DNA of 64,000 nt, from positions 26,102,001 to 26,166,000 of the forward strand of contig CM075101.1 of assembly GCA_037576195.1 (NCBI GenBank), read 5' to 3'. Shown in pieces: positions 35,415-45,833 of the stretch. A program made the translations under genes and the position numbers. Source of the stretch: Phytoseiulus persimilis. Its lineage: Eukaryota; Arthropoda; Arachnida; Mesostigmata; Phytoseiidae. The notes under the pieces were generated by a model that worked only from the letters and a program-made list of their open reading frames with translations, had not been told where the DNA came from and searched no databases. Position 1 is the stretch's first letter; the number at the start of each line of letters is the position of its first letter.

Positions 35415-36947
35415 ATGGGACTACCCCTGTTCATCATCATTCTCTGGGTGGTCGATTACCTTTACTTCAAGATCAAATATACGAAACCCGATGGACCACC
35501 CGTTTGGTATTTCTTCCCATTCTTCGGTGTTGCACCATTCTTCTGCCTACCGAGACCACTGTTCAAAATCGTCTGGAACTGGTACTTGATACATTTCCCC
35601 GATGTGATCATTTGTCGCTTCTTCTTATGCCCAGTAGCCTTCGCCAAAAACTCCGCTGTGAGAGACGTTCAGCTCAGCGCGTCCTGCCTCAGTCGAGCAG
35701 CGAACGGCTTCGAGAAGACCATGGGCTATGTAATGATCGGGAAGCCTTTCTGGTATGTTTTTGATCACAATGCCGAATATTGCGATTGGCGATTCGGGCG
35801 AAAAATGAATCTGAGAGCTCTGAATGTCTTGCCCAAAGAAGAGAAGTTCGCAAGAATAGCGGATGTCGCTGACCGATTCCTGAGCACGATCGAGGGCCAG
35901 AAGGGCCGCTTGTGGCACTACGAAAATGACCTCAATTTCGCGAAAATTCAAGAAACATGCAACGTGAATCTGGGAGAGACATTCGACAATAACGACATCG
36001 AAGTCTTCATCGAAGTGGTGAGGACATTCTCGATCCACCTGGGACTTGCTATGCTCATCTGCAGCCTGCCTCTCCAAATACTTCTCATGATTGAACCGTT
36101 TGTGTCGAAGAAGTATCGCATCAGTGTTGCCAAACGAATTTACGCGAAGCTCACAAGCGCCATTATTGGGGAGAGGAATAGGAAAATCGATAAACCAGCA
36201 GACTTCGTTGAAGCAGTGCTTTCGGTCCAAGAACCGGAAAGTGCCCTGGAATTCATCAGAAATATCGGACTATTCAACATGATGGCTTCGACCCATACAA
36301 CCCAACATTCTACCATGGCCGCCTTGTCGTTCATCGCGCTCGACGAACGAGTGCAGCAAAAAGTCCATGAAGAGCTGGATCGCGTTGTGGGATGCTCGCC
36401 ACTGAATCACAACCATTTGGCTGAGCTTCATTATCTCAAAGCAAGTGTACAGGAAGCTTACCGCATGTCTCCCCCGATCCCGACGGTCTTACGGTGGACT
36501 ACGGCTCCAGCTCGAGTCGCTGACTGCACCGTTCAGAGTGATCTTAGAGTTGCCACGTTCATTGTGACAGAGACCATGAATCATGAGAGGTTCCCAAAAC
36601 CCGACGACTTCATTCCCGAACGCTACATTAGCGATGCTGGTATTTTCGAAAGCTGTAACGTGTTCAACCCGTTCTCGCGGGGTAGACGCATGTGTCCCGG
36701 TGCAGATATCGCGAATTTGAGTGCGCTGATATACTGTGCTAAAATTCTGCAACATTTTGAAATCAGAGCAGAGAGTCCACACGTTGAAGTTCCGAGGTAC
36801 AGTGGCGCAGCCCTCACAGATTTTCCGACGGTTCCACTGCGATTCATAAGACGGAAAGGAGCGCCGGAGATCAGTACAGTTTCCTTCAAGTGTGGCCTTA
36901 CAGCTGTTTTCAAAGACATCGTCGAAAGAGAAATGGCAGCGGAATAG
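35415..36947 (+). CDS. Cytochrome P450, intronless coding region, divergent I-helix (copy 1)
   Basis: 510 residues. An N-terminal membrane anchor (PLFIIILWVVDYLYF) is followed by a Pro-rich hinge (KPDGPPVWYFFP), as in microsomal P450s. The K-helix ExxR is E347-A-Y-R350, the PERY motif follows, and the haem loop is FSRGRRMCPG with the axial Cys at 427, fully canonical. The I-helix is unusual: the normal A/G-G-x-D/E-T-T reads ASTHTT (291-296), so His294 replaces the acid that helps deliver protons during oxygen activation, while the threonines are kept. It would oxidise a small hydrophobic substrate or perform an isomerase-type reaction; which cannot be told. A splice acceptor-like TTCCTTCGCAG lies 12 bases before the ATG, suggesting a 5' untranslated intron. 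A paralogue lies 7 kb downstream. CYP family not assigned. Confidence 0.93.
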   Translation: MGLPLFIIILWVVDYLYFKIKYTKPDGPPVWYFFPFFGVAPFFCLPRPLFKIVWNWYLIHFPDVIICRFFLCPVAFAKNSAVRDVQLSASCLSRAANGFEKTMGYVMIGKPFWYVFDHNAEYCDWRFGRKMNLRALNVLPKEEKFARIADVADRFLSTIEGQKGRLWHYENDLNFAKIQETCNVNLGETFDNNDIEVFIEVVRTFSIHLGLAMLICSLPLQILLMIEPFVSKKYRISVAKRIYAKLTSAIIGERNRKIDKPADFVEAVLSVQEPESALEFIRNIGLFNMMASTHTTQHSTMAALSFIALDERVQQKVHEELDRVVGCSPLNHNHLAELHYLKASVQEAYRMSPPIPTVLRWTTAPARVADCTVQSDLRVATFIVTETMNHERFPKPDDFIPERYISDAGIFESCNVFNPFSRGRRMCPGADIANLSALIYCAKILQHFEIRAESPHVEVPRYSGAALTDFPTVPLRFIRRKGAPEISTVSFKCGLTAVFKDIVEREMAAE

Positions 36948-37045
36948 TTGATCTTTCCAACTATAAAACAGTCCTTCCCTACCCCTCAGGCGATACTGCC
37001 CTCCATTGAGAGACCCCGGAGAAACATCCCGAATTAGAAGTGAGG

Positions 37046-37051
37046 AATAAA
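37046..37051 (+). terminator. Poly(A) signal AATAAA for P450 copy 1
   Basis: AATAAA about 100 bases past the stop codon. Confidence 0.6.
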
Positions 37052-37377
37052 TCGAAGCATACTACCAGTTGTTCGGATCTGTTACACTTCGAGCAATGGT
37101 ATCGCTGGATATGTGTCTACTGAGTTTTCCAAGGACACATTCCACAGGATTCACATTCCAGAGGAGGACGGTGAATCGGAAGGAGAGTTTTCGATGAGAG
37201 TGGTTCTTGATTGTTTCGAATCCGGGACGACCGGAATACCGAAATCAAGCCATATCACTTTATTCCCACAATCGCTCAGAAAAGTGTCGGGGAACTGTGC
37301 CATCACTGACATCAGTTACAGTGTCGACGTCCGAGTATCGTTATCGCTGAAAGATTTCAGATTTAGAGGACTCAGAA
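37052..37377. other. Short non-coding interval
   Basis: No gene seen between the P450 poly(A) signal and the MITE at 37378. Confidence 0.4.
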
Positions 37378-37643
37378 CAGTGGCGTATCTAGGGGGGAGG
37401 CACGTGCCCCGGGCGCGCACTTACTGGGTGCGAAGCTAATGGGGCGCGCAAGTACGGGGCCTAAAACCGTGATTGATTTTTTCGATACCCGAAACCGCAG
37501 AATGAACTTAATTCGTCCTCAACGCCCTAGAGATCTGAGGAGACCAAAATCGGAGTTGAAGTTTGTCCATATCCGTGTTTGCATTGGAGATTCGATTTGC
37601 CGGTTTGCCCCGGGCGCCGTTTGAGCCAGATACGCCATTGCTG
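37378..37643. mobile_element. MITE-like element with CARTGGCGTATCT terminal inverted repeats
   Basis: Left end CAGTGGCGTATCTAGG; the right end, reverse-complemented, is CAGCAATGGCGTATCTGG. Both ends are followed inward by a GC-rich GCCCCGGGCGC block. About 266 bp with no coding capacity. Terminal repeats of this CAGTGGCGTA style are widespread on arthropod non-autonomous DNA transposons. No clean target-site duplication was found. Confidence 0.65.
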
Positions 37644-37783
37644 AGGAGAATTCATTTTCAGATACAGTTTGCCATTGCAGGGAAGTCATGACATATTCAC
37701 TCTATCAGATGAATGGAGTTCTTGACGACTCACCATGTGTCACATTCGACGTAATCGACGCACCGTCTCAAGGTGGTACCACA

Positions 37784-37860
37784 CAGTGACCTATCTAGCT
37801 CAAGCCGAGCCCGGGGCAAACCCGCCCCGGGTGTGCCCCCTCCCTCTGAACCCGCTCGAA
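37784..37860. mobile_element. Partial second copy related to the 37378 MITE
   Basis: CAGTGACCTATCTAGCTCAAG, then GCCCGGGGCAAACC, matches the reverse complement of the right end of the 37378-37643 element (GTATCTGGCTCAAACGGCGCCCGGGGCAAACC in register). The far end could not be located. Confidence 0.45.
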
Positions 37861-38276
37861 AAAATGAAGAATCGGAATAAATTCTCGATGTTGAAGACAG
37901 AGGGGTGCGCCGCAGGTGTTCCCCACGGCAGCGGCGAAGGACTGGAAAACACGACCCTGAATTATCGACGAATCGATTGATCATTATTATCAACCATTAT
38001 TCGGAATCGATTCTAAACTATTCGTCGGAATTGATTGTCGGCCATTCACGGATTATGCGTGGAGCCCAAACTCTCGTTTTCTGAATGGATGTTTTCAGCT
38101 GGCTGGGGTCATGCATTATTCATCCATCAATTCATCAGTCTCATGGATGGGGAAGCTGATCCATGAATTTCCAAAGCATGGTCTCCAATAAATGAAACTA
38201 AAGTTGCTGTCCCTGGGCTCGAACCAAGCTTTCGCTTCCCTCAGAATGTTCGAGAACCGAGATGGGAATATAACTA
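37861..38276. other. Non-coding interval between MITEs
   Basis: Repeated ATTATTCGG/ATTGATTGTCGGCCATTC-type phrases suggest decayed repeats. A tRNA-like T-arm on the minus strand near 38205-38225 has no matching acceptor stem and was not called. Confidence 0.35.
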
Positions 38277-38604
38277 GGGTTCGCTAAAGCCTGCATTCTC
38301 AGGACCGCAATCCCGCGGTCTATGAAATTCGCGGGTTACCGCAATGGAAAGCCCGCAAATGAAGATCAGGGGCTGAAGCCCGGTTGCCCCAAGCCCACAG
38401 TCCCGGGTAATGCGGGCTTGCGGCTCATTGGAACTAGCCCCAAGAATATTGACCATGACTGATCGTCAGCGGAGTTTGATAATAGTTATCTGAATGGTTT
38501 CAATAATCATAGTTGATCCGCGGGCTTTTGCGGTGAAAGCCGACGGGTTTGAGCCCGCGGTCTCGCGGGCTTGTGGTCCTGAAAACGCGGGCTTTCGCAC
38601 ACCC
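38277..38604. mobile_element. GC-rich MITE-like element with about 45-bp inverted ends
   Basis: The left end (GGTTCGCTAAAGCCTGCATT, then CTCAGGACCGCAATCCCGCGG) matches the reverse complement of the right end (GGTGTGCGAAAGCCCGCGTT, then TTCAGGACCACAAGCCCGCG). The interior is full of GCGGGCTT/AAGCCCGC palindromes. A third match, GGTTTGCGAAAGCCCGCATT, occurs at about 48611, so this is a dispersed family. The end sequence resembles CAGGGTT-type hAT termini, but no 8-bp duplication is clear. Confidence 0.65.
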
Positions 38605-39465
38605 TGAGTATAAAGTGTGACGAAACCGCTCGATAAGAGATTCTCAGGAATCCAGAATCTAATTTCCTATGACGAAGCTGACTGAGGCTTAGGGGAGATA
38701 ATTCGAGACCGAACAGGAGAGGACCGGTCAGATTCAAGTTAACCACTTAACTCTCTTCCATGGCAGTTGATTGTTGACCATCGTTATCCTATCTCACGCT
38801 CAACTTGAGGCAAGCTTGCCGATGATGCAGCGGCTTTGTAACGAGCCAAGACTATCTCTTGTTGGGTGTTCTATCAACGATGCGAGGGCCGGTTCCACTG
38901 GGAAACGCCACTGTTAGAGTTTCGGCCAATTGTGTCACTGTACTTCCTACCTCCACATGCAAGCCGTGATCGTGCTCGCGATTTGGTGAGTTGCCCCAAG
39001 CGCGTCTCACTTCCTCAGCTTCTCTCTGGAATCCAGTGCACACCCGCTCTGCGATACGCGTTATTCATCGCTCGACTGAAAAGCGTCACTCGATTGATCC
39101 GCTCAGCAGCGAATTCGAGCTCTTCAGAGGGGACACACGATGAGGCGACTCTCGCCAATTATCACTGCAAGAGCCCTGACCTCCGTTACTGAAATGAGAA
39201 AGCGGTCGTACGCTTGCGCGCAGTTGACATGCTTGGAGTTCAGACATGACGCGGCTTAGTATGTTTCCCCTTCCTGATTGGATACTCAATATCCGCTGAG
39301 CTCAAGATCATGTTGAGCTCACAGTGACGATTCCCTTCAACATACGATCTCGTATCTGTGAACGTTGAGCTGAGAACGCTTTGAAACACCCCAGAACCCG
39401 CGTTCCGAGAGGCTCATATCGGATCAATTGGTGGTTAACTTTTCTTTGGCTGAGACTCTGGACTC
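38605..39465. other. Upstream region of the GH31 gene
   Basis: No recognisable gene. It may hold the missing first exon (signal peptide) of the downstream alpha-glucosidase. Confidence 0.35.
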
Positions 39466-39466
39466 A

Positions 39467-39472
39467 TATATA
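39467..39472 (+). promoter_or_regulatory. TATA box candidate for the GH31 gene
   Basis: CATATATAGC lies about 85 bases upstream of an ATG that is in frame with the trefoil exon. Expected transcription start is about 39497. Confidence 0.35.
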
Positions 39473-39580
39473 GCTGAAACGTCGAGACTCGGAGAGTTTA
39501 GAGAATAATCTCAAAGATCGCTATCATAACTCGATAGTTGTGCGAAGTCCTATGGGTAAACCAGCTTCACTTTGATTCAG

Positions 39581-42500
39581 CGCGGCCTTGTCAGCCGCTC
39601 AAACCCATCCCCAATGCGACTCATTGACTGTCCTGGAGAGATTCGACTGTCATCCGGAAAAGTTCCCCAATGAGGAAAACTGTCGCGAACGGGGTTGCTG
39701 CTGGAGCGCACCGGCTCATGTCAACGGTGAGCTCTGCGGAAAGGAAGAAAGGAATGACTGAGCTATAGCTAGCTCCTATACTGCTTAAGTGAAGGAATGG
39801 CTCCCTGAAACCTCAACTCGATATGTTTGCAGATTCCACACCGGTTGGGGTTCCCTATTGTTACTATCCAAGAGGTTATCAAGGATACGGCGTTCTGAAC
39901 GAAACGAATACAAAGACCGGCTTGGATGTCTATCTCAGGCGCATGACACCGTCGTTAGTGTCTGATGATGTCAATCTGCTCCGAGTTGAAATCATAGAGC
40001 AAGCGGGTGATATTGTCAGAATTCGTGTCGTGAATCCTACGGAGAGAAGATGGGAACCTCCATTGCCGGCGCCACCCAGGCCGACTCGGGTCACTAATCC
40101 GAAATATTTGGTAAAAGTCTCAAACGATAGCAGGCTGGAAGTGAGCCGCCTCCAAGGTTCTGAAGCCGGCTCAACTCTGTACGTAATGCATCGAAGGATC
40201 GTTGTTTTAAGAATGTTTTCAGAGGATGAGAATCCGTGCCCAACAATGAGTGTCTCTATCATTGCAGCGTGAGTTTCGATTTGGCAACCCTGGTTTACAC
40301 CGATCACTTCATTCAAGTTTCGAGCAAGCTCCCATCTCAAGTTGTTTACGGACTTGGGGAGCATAAGGGATCTCTGCGGAAGAGCACGAATTTCACAAAA
40401 CTATCCTTCTACAACCGTGATCGCTCTCCAGCCTACAACGCTAACTTGTACGGAACGCATCCACTTTATATTAACGTTGAGCCAGATGGGCGGGCCAACG
40501 GAATGTGGCTTCTCAACTCAAACGCTTTGGATATCATCTTGCAACCAACGCCGGCGATAACGTATCGAGCTGTCGGAGGCATCCTCGATTTCTTCGTATT
40601 CATTGGACCAAGTCCTGCGAAGGTGGTTCGACAATACCAGGAGATGGTTGGCAAGCCTAAAATGGTTCCTTATTGGTCACTCGGTTTTCATCTCTGCCGG
40701 TGGGGTTATAATGGCACCAACCACACGCGAGAGATTCTGAAGAAGAATCTGGATGCGGGTGTCCGAATCGTAAGTCTGGAACGCACCCAATCATGCGTGC
40801 AGAACGATGGGAAACTCGAACATGGCATGAGCTTAAGATCCTGATTATTTTCACTTCGGTGGGCTGACCCCGTTGATCGTGACATTCACAAACTTCTCTC
40901 CTCAGGACGTTCAATGGAATGACATCGACTACATGAATGACCGGAATGGCTTCAGTATAGACATGGAAAAGTACAGCGATCTTGGCAGTTTTGTGGACGA
41001 ACTCCACGCAGATGGACGACACTACGTTCTCATAGTTGTAAGTTGTCATCCGAGTCTTTCTTTAGGATCGTTTTTGCGAGGCTCCTCTTAGGACTATCGA
41101 TTCCCGTAGGATCCGGCCGTCAGCGGAAGCGAAGCTCCAGGAACGTACCCCCCCTATGAACGCGGACTCGACTACGATGTTTTCATGAAAGACATCAACG
41201 GCACCGTTCTTCGCGGAAAAGTCTGGAACCTCAAATCGAGTGTCTTCCCTGATTTCACTCACCCAAATGCAACACCGTACTGGACTGAGTTGTTTTCAAA
41301 TTTCCACGAGGAAGTCGCATTCGACGGGGCCTGGATCGTAAGTCTCGACGATTCTCCCTTCGAACTTCGCGCGGATTGACAGCAAAACTAGCCGGATTGG
41401 TGTGTGCAAACTTTGATCAACGTCCTCGAGGAACTTCCTGATAACAATCTGTACTTCCTCAGGATATGAATGAGCCCGCAAATTTGATAGACGGACACAT
41501 TGACGTTGGGTTTCCGTACGACAGCAACATGGTTTACGTTCCGGGAGACGAGCCACTGATCACCAAGACGCTGTGTACGAGTGACAGACATCACTGGTCC
41601 GAGCATTACAACGTTCATAATATGTACGGCTTCACGGAAGCCATCGCGACATATGAAGCTTTGAAATCAGTGCGCGAGAACAAGCGGCCTTTCATCATTT
41701 CCCGCTCGAGCTTCTCTGGTCACGGTTTCTACGCCGGCCATTGGACCGGCGACATATTCTCGACATGGACAGACTTGAAGGACTCGGTTCCCGGATTCCT
41801 CGAGTTCTCATTCTACGGCATCCCCATGATCGGTGCCGATATCTGTGGTTTCAACGGAGCCACCACAGTCGACCTCTGCGCTCGCTGGCAAGCTGTCGGA
41901 GCTTTCTACCCCTTCTCAAGAAATCACAATACCATCGACGCCTCTGCTCAAGACCCCGCTTCACTGGGCGGCAAAGTTCTCAATGTCACGAAGAACGCCT
42001 ATTACTGGCGCTACAAATTTCTGCCATACCTTTATACTCTGTTCTACAAGGCTCATATCTATGGCGACACTGTCGCCCGACCGCTGTTCTTCGACAACCC
42101 TGAAGACCCGAATACCTATGATAATGATGAACAGTTTCTCTGGGGCGATGCTCTCATGGTTGTTCCAGCATTGCACGAAAACCAGGAGACGATCAACGCC
42201 TACTTCCCCAACGGTACTTGGTATGATTTACAGAACAGGACAAAAACCGTGGACGCAACTGTCGGAGGGAAATTCCTCAGCCTCCCCGCGTACGAGGACA
42301 CCATCAATTTCTTCATGAAAGGTGGGAGCGCAGTGTTCTTCCAGGAGCCCGGTAGAACAACAACGGATTCTCGACAAAATCCGTTCGGAATCTACGTCTT
42401 CTTGAACAGCGGAAATTCGGCAAGTGGTGAGGTCTACATCGACGATGGTGAAAGCATCGATGTAATCGAGAAACTGGCCTATAGTCTCGTCTCTGCCGTT

Positions 42501-42722
42501 GCCACGGATCGAGTGATTGAGGTCACGAGTCAAGGCAGAAACTCAAACAAGTTTCGCCTTGACAATGTCCACATCTACGGTATACAATCGAGGCCGGTAG
42601 GTCTCATGGTGAATCAAAAGAAATCAGCTGATTTCCAGTATGACGTGTCCCGCCAACTGCTCTCCATTTACAACATAAATTCCTCACTGCGGAGAATGTC
42701 TATCGAGATTCTCTATCAGTGA
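39581..42722 (+). CDS. GH31 acid alpha-glucosidase (GAA-like) with N-terminal trefoil domain
   Basis: Exons: 39581-39726 (5' limit uncertain), 39833-40178, 40268-40769, 40906-41037, 41110-41337, 41463-42722. Phases close, giving about 871 residues plus a missing N-terminus; human GAA has 952. Order: a P-type trefoil (QCDSLTVLERFDCHPEK, then CRERGCCWSA); GVPYCYYPRGYQGY; the N-terminal beta-domain; DVQWNDIDYM; the nucleophile region with Asp in WIDMNEPANL, split by the last intron; the acid/base Asp in AGHWTGDIFSTW; GADICGFNG; and a C-terminal beta-domain. It would hydrolyse alpha-1,4 and alpha-1,6 glucosidic bonds (glycogen, maltose) in lysosomes or the gut. In frame upstream is an ATG at 39552 followed by MGKPASL, then TGA, then FSAALSAA and the trefoil; the real first exon may lie elsewhere. 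Confidence 0.93.
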
Positions 42723-42807
42723 ATGTCTATTGAAAACTGTCCGTAGCTTTTTGCCGTGCGCACCGGATTGCGCCACGATGGAGTTTTCGTGACCGAGTGT
42801 TGAATCG

Positions 42808-42813
42808 AATAAA
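42808..42813 (+). terminator. Poly(A) signal AATAAA for the GH31 gene
   Basis: AATAAA 86 bases past the stop codon. Confidence 0.65.
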
Positions 42814-44297
42814 TAATTGCATATTCTGTCCGAGACGGATAACAACTTCAACTACTGTGAATTCGCCCCGTGATTATCGTCTCGACAGTCATATGTCGGG
42901 GATTCGGGGACCCGGGACTTCGAGACGGAAAACGCTCGGATATCCACTCCTTCGCTCCGGGTTTCGAAAATCACTCCTCGGACTCAAGGGGTCCCCCCTG
43001 AGTTCCGTTTCGGCTAGATCTTCATAGCATGCACTCCAAGAAAACCCATCCGAAGCGTCGGACGGTTTTTCGAATGCCCGACTCTGTCTCAGTAGACTTG
43101 CGCAACGATGCAGTGGGTTTCCATATAGATCCGTAGAAAACGATATTCGACTCTTCGCAGCCAGGCGAGAGTGCGCATCATCTTGAGCCCGATGTGAGCA
43201 TAGTCTCAACATTCCTAGACGCGACGTTTCGGTGAAGGCTGAAAGTGCTAGGTCGCGAGCTGCGAATCGCATAGACAGCAGGAGGAGGCTGAATCGACCC
43301 CGCGAGAACTCTGGAGCGTGATGCACTTTGTGAATATCGAAAGGGAGGAAGGGTTTGCTGGTACAGGGAGGAAAAAAAGGAACCTCTCCCCCAACGAGAG
43401 AGGTTCACGATAATCAGTTACAACGACAAGCTGAGGGCACGCTTCTCTAACACTGCATCCGCCAGGTCATTTGACTCATCAGCAGGGGGTCGTATCTCTC
43501 ATCCGTGCCGAACCTACAGCAGAAATTAGTCAAGAGCGGAGCCGGAGAGCTCGAACGTTATGCAGTAGAAGACTACGCCCGCATGACTTGGCGCAGCATG
43601 AATGCAGGATATGAGCAGAATGATCATGTGGGATGCGGGGACTCGCTCTGATGCCGTTCTTGAGCCAGATAGCAGAACTGAGTTCTGGGAGTTGGAGACT
43701 TTGGCGGTCACGGCTTCCAGTATTCATGAAACTGGCTCGAGAAGCGAAGCGGAACGATTTGCTGATAGTTCTGAGCATCCTCAATCAGCTATTCGGGGAA
43801 TCACCGGACAAAAAGTAACGATTTCCGTGCTCGTCCATGAGATTGTTCTCTCTGAAACATTTCTACTTATAAAGGGAGTCGTTTTAGGCGTAAAAGGCTT
43901 TTTCCGTTCTCTTTTTGGATACTTTGTGGCGAGATCGGCTTCCGCAGCAGCTGTTTCGATCAGTCCATCTCTGGATGATCGCCGCTCATTTTCGGCGCAA
44001 TTTGTTCACCAGCCAGACATCGATATTTCTTGGAAAGGGTTCCAACCAGCAAGCGGGAGTCTCTCGGCTCAGTATGTTGATAGGTAGCGAATGACAAGAA
44101 CTCGAGTTTCGGTGAGCCACTTTCCAATACTGCAACTGCTGCAACGCCATTATTCTCTGGTCGATATTATGGGCTCCCCAGTTTTTTTTTTCGCTTGGCA
44201 CTGCCGCACGATCTCCCTCGAGAAAAAATCGCTGCGTTCTCAACGGGCGCAATGATCGGATCTCTAATGTGCTTCCTTCCACAGAGCAGCTCCGGCA
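42814..44297. other. Interval between the GH31 gene and P450 copy 2
   Basis: GC-rich GGGACCCGGGAC/GGGGTCCCCCC phrases at 42890-43010 suggest a repeat. A plus-strand frame at about 43651-43818 (PFLSQIAELSS, then AREAKRNDLLIVLSILNQLF) looks mildly protein-like but overlaps equally long minus-strand frames. A minus-strand exon-like piece at about 43455-43515 (FGTDERYDPLLMSQMTWRM) follows an acceptor-like CTGTAG. Neither could be joined to a gene. Confidence 0.35.
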
Positions 44298-45833
44298 ATG
44301 GAATTCCTCTCGTGTTTCCTCTGTCTCTGGCTCTTGGACTACGTCTATTTCAGAATCAAACACACCAAAGCTGACGGACCACCGGTTTGGTATTTCTTCC
44401 CGTTCCTCGGAATATTCCCGTTCTACTGTCTCCCGAGATTTTTGTTCAAGCCGCTCTTCAGTTACTACTTGAAAAACTTCCCTGACGTCATCATCACTCG
44501 TTTTGTGTTCAACTCATGTGTACTCGTCAAAAATTCAAGTATCCAAGACGTTCAGTTCAGTGACGAATGCTTGAGTCGATCTGGACATGGCTTTGAGAGC
44601 ACGATCGCCTCTCTCACAACTGGAAGGTCCGTTTGGTTCGTAGCCGACAACAACAATGCGGAATGTCCGTGGCAATCCACCCGGAAAACCAACATATCTG
44701 CGCTGAACGTCTTGCCAAAAGAGCAAAAGTTCAGAAGAATCGCCGATGTTGTCGATTGTTTTTTGAAAACAATCGAAGATCACGAAGGCCAACTCTGGAA
44801 CTACGGTGATGCTTTGGCGTTCGCAAAGTTCCAGGAAACGAGCAACGTTAATCTGGGCAGAACTTTCGAAGTGAACAACCTCCAGAGTTTCGTTGACGCT
44901 GTGAAACTAGTTTCGAATAGGCTGCCTTTCATCATTATCTTGACCCACCTCGTTCCTCTGCGAATACTCACAACGCTTGAGTCTCTCTGGTCGGCACACC
45001 TCCGTCCGACTCTCATCCGGAAAGTGTACGCGAAACTGACCCGTCGGCTCATCGAACAGAAGCTTCGGAATTCCGATGAGCCTCGAGACTTCGTGGAAGC
45101 TGTGCTTCGTCTCAAAGAACCCGAACCCGCTCTCGACTTTGTCAGGGAAACCGTGTTTTTCAATATGTTGGCAACAACACACACTACTCAGCATACAACA
45201 TTAGCTTCGCTCTCCTACATCTCGCTCGACAGGCGCGTGCAGCGGAAGATTCACGAAGAGCTAGACAGAGTCGTTGGATCCGCACCTCTAAGTCACCACC
45301 ATCTGAGCAGTCTGCATTATCTGAAAGCCACCATCCACGAAGCGTATCGCATGACTCCTCCGCTGCCAACAATATTGAGGTTAACGAGCGCTCCTGCACG
45401 GATCGGAGGCTACACAGTGGCAAGCTCCATGAAAGTTGCAATGCTCTTGATCTCGGAAACCGTTGACGCGAACAACTTCCGCGATCCAGATGCCTTCATT
45501 CCTGAACGTTTCATGAACGACGAAGGAGAATTCGAGAGCAGTAAGCACTTCAATATTTTCTCACGGGGCAAACGCAAGTGTTCAGGCATCGAAATAGCGA
45601 GTGTGAGCGTTCAGGTGTTCTGTGCGAAAATTCTGCAGCATTTCGAGCTTTTCCCGGAAAAATTCGACATCGAAGTGCCCAGGTACAGCGGATCTGTCAT
45701 GACTGACTCCCCAGCAATCCCATTGCGATTCGTGCGTCGAGAAGGAGCCCCTGCAATAGAACCGTTCACTCTCGAAACTGGGCTGACGGCTTTCGTCAAA
45801 GGAGTATTGCAAGAAGAGTTGTCGAATAACTGA
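44298..45833 (+). CDS. Cytochrome P450, intronless coding region, divergent I-helix (copy 2)
   Basis: 511 residues, clearly paralogous to the P450 at 35415-36947 along its whole length (shared ALNVLPKE, FAK.QET.NVNLG, AKILQHFE). It has a membrane anchor, the hinge KADGPPVWYFFPFLG, K-helix E348-A-Y-R351, PERF, and the haem loop FSRGKRKCSG with Cys428. The I-helix reads ATTHTT, with His295 in the position normally taken by Asp or Glu, exactly as in the first copy, so the change predates the duplication. A splice acceptor-like CTTCCTTCCACAG ends 13 bases before the ATG, the same arrangement as copy 1. No AATAAA signal was seen close downstream. Expression control may be separate, as the two genes are 7.4 kb apart with the GH31 gene between. 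Confidence 0.93.
   Translation: MEFLSCFLCLWLLDYVYFRIKHTKADGPPVWYFFPFLGIFPFYCLPRFLFKPLFSYYLKNFPDVIITRFVFNSCVLVKNSSIQDVQFSDECLSRSGHGFESTIASLTTGRSVWFVADNNNAECPWQSTRKTNISALNVLPKEQKFRRIADVVDCFLKTIEDHEGQLWNYGDALAFAKFQETSNVNLGRTFEVNNLQSFVDAVKLVSNRLPFIIILTHLVPLRILTTLESLWSAHLRPTLIRKVYAKLTRRLIEQKLRNSDEPRDFVEAVLRLKEPEPALDFVRETVFFNMLATTHTTQHTTLASLSYISLDRRVQRKIHEELDRVVGSAPLSHHHLSSLHYLKATIHEAYRMTPPLPTILRLTSAPARIGGYTVASSMKVAMLLISETVDANNFRDPDAFIPERFMNDEGEFESSKHFNIFSRGKRKCSGIEIASVSVQVFCAKILQHFELFPEKFDIEVPRYSGSVMTDSPAIPLRFVRREGAPAIEPFTLETGLTAFVKGVLQEELSNN

Noticed and set aside
38200-38235. tRNA-like T-arm (GGTTCGAGCCC) on the minus strand
   Set aside because: The T-stem pairs, but no matching acceptor stem, anticodon arm or D-arm could be found.
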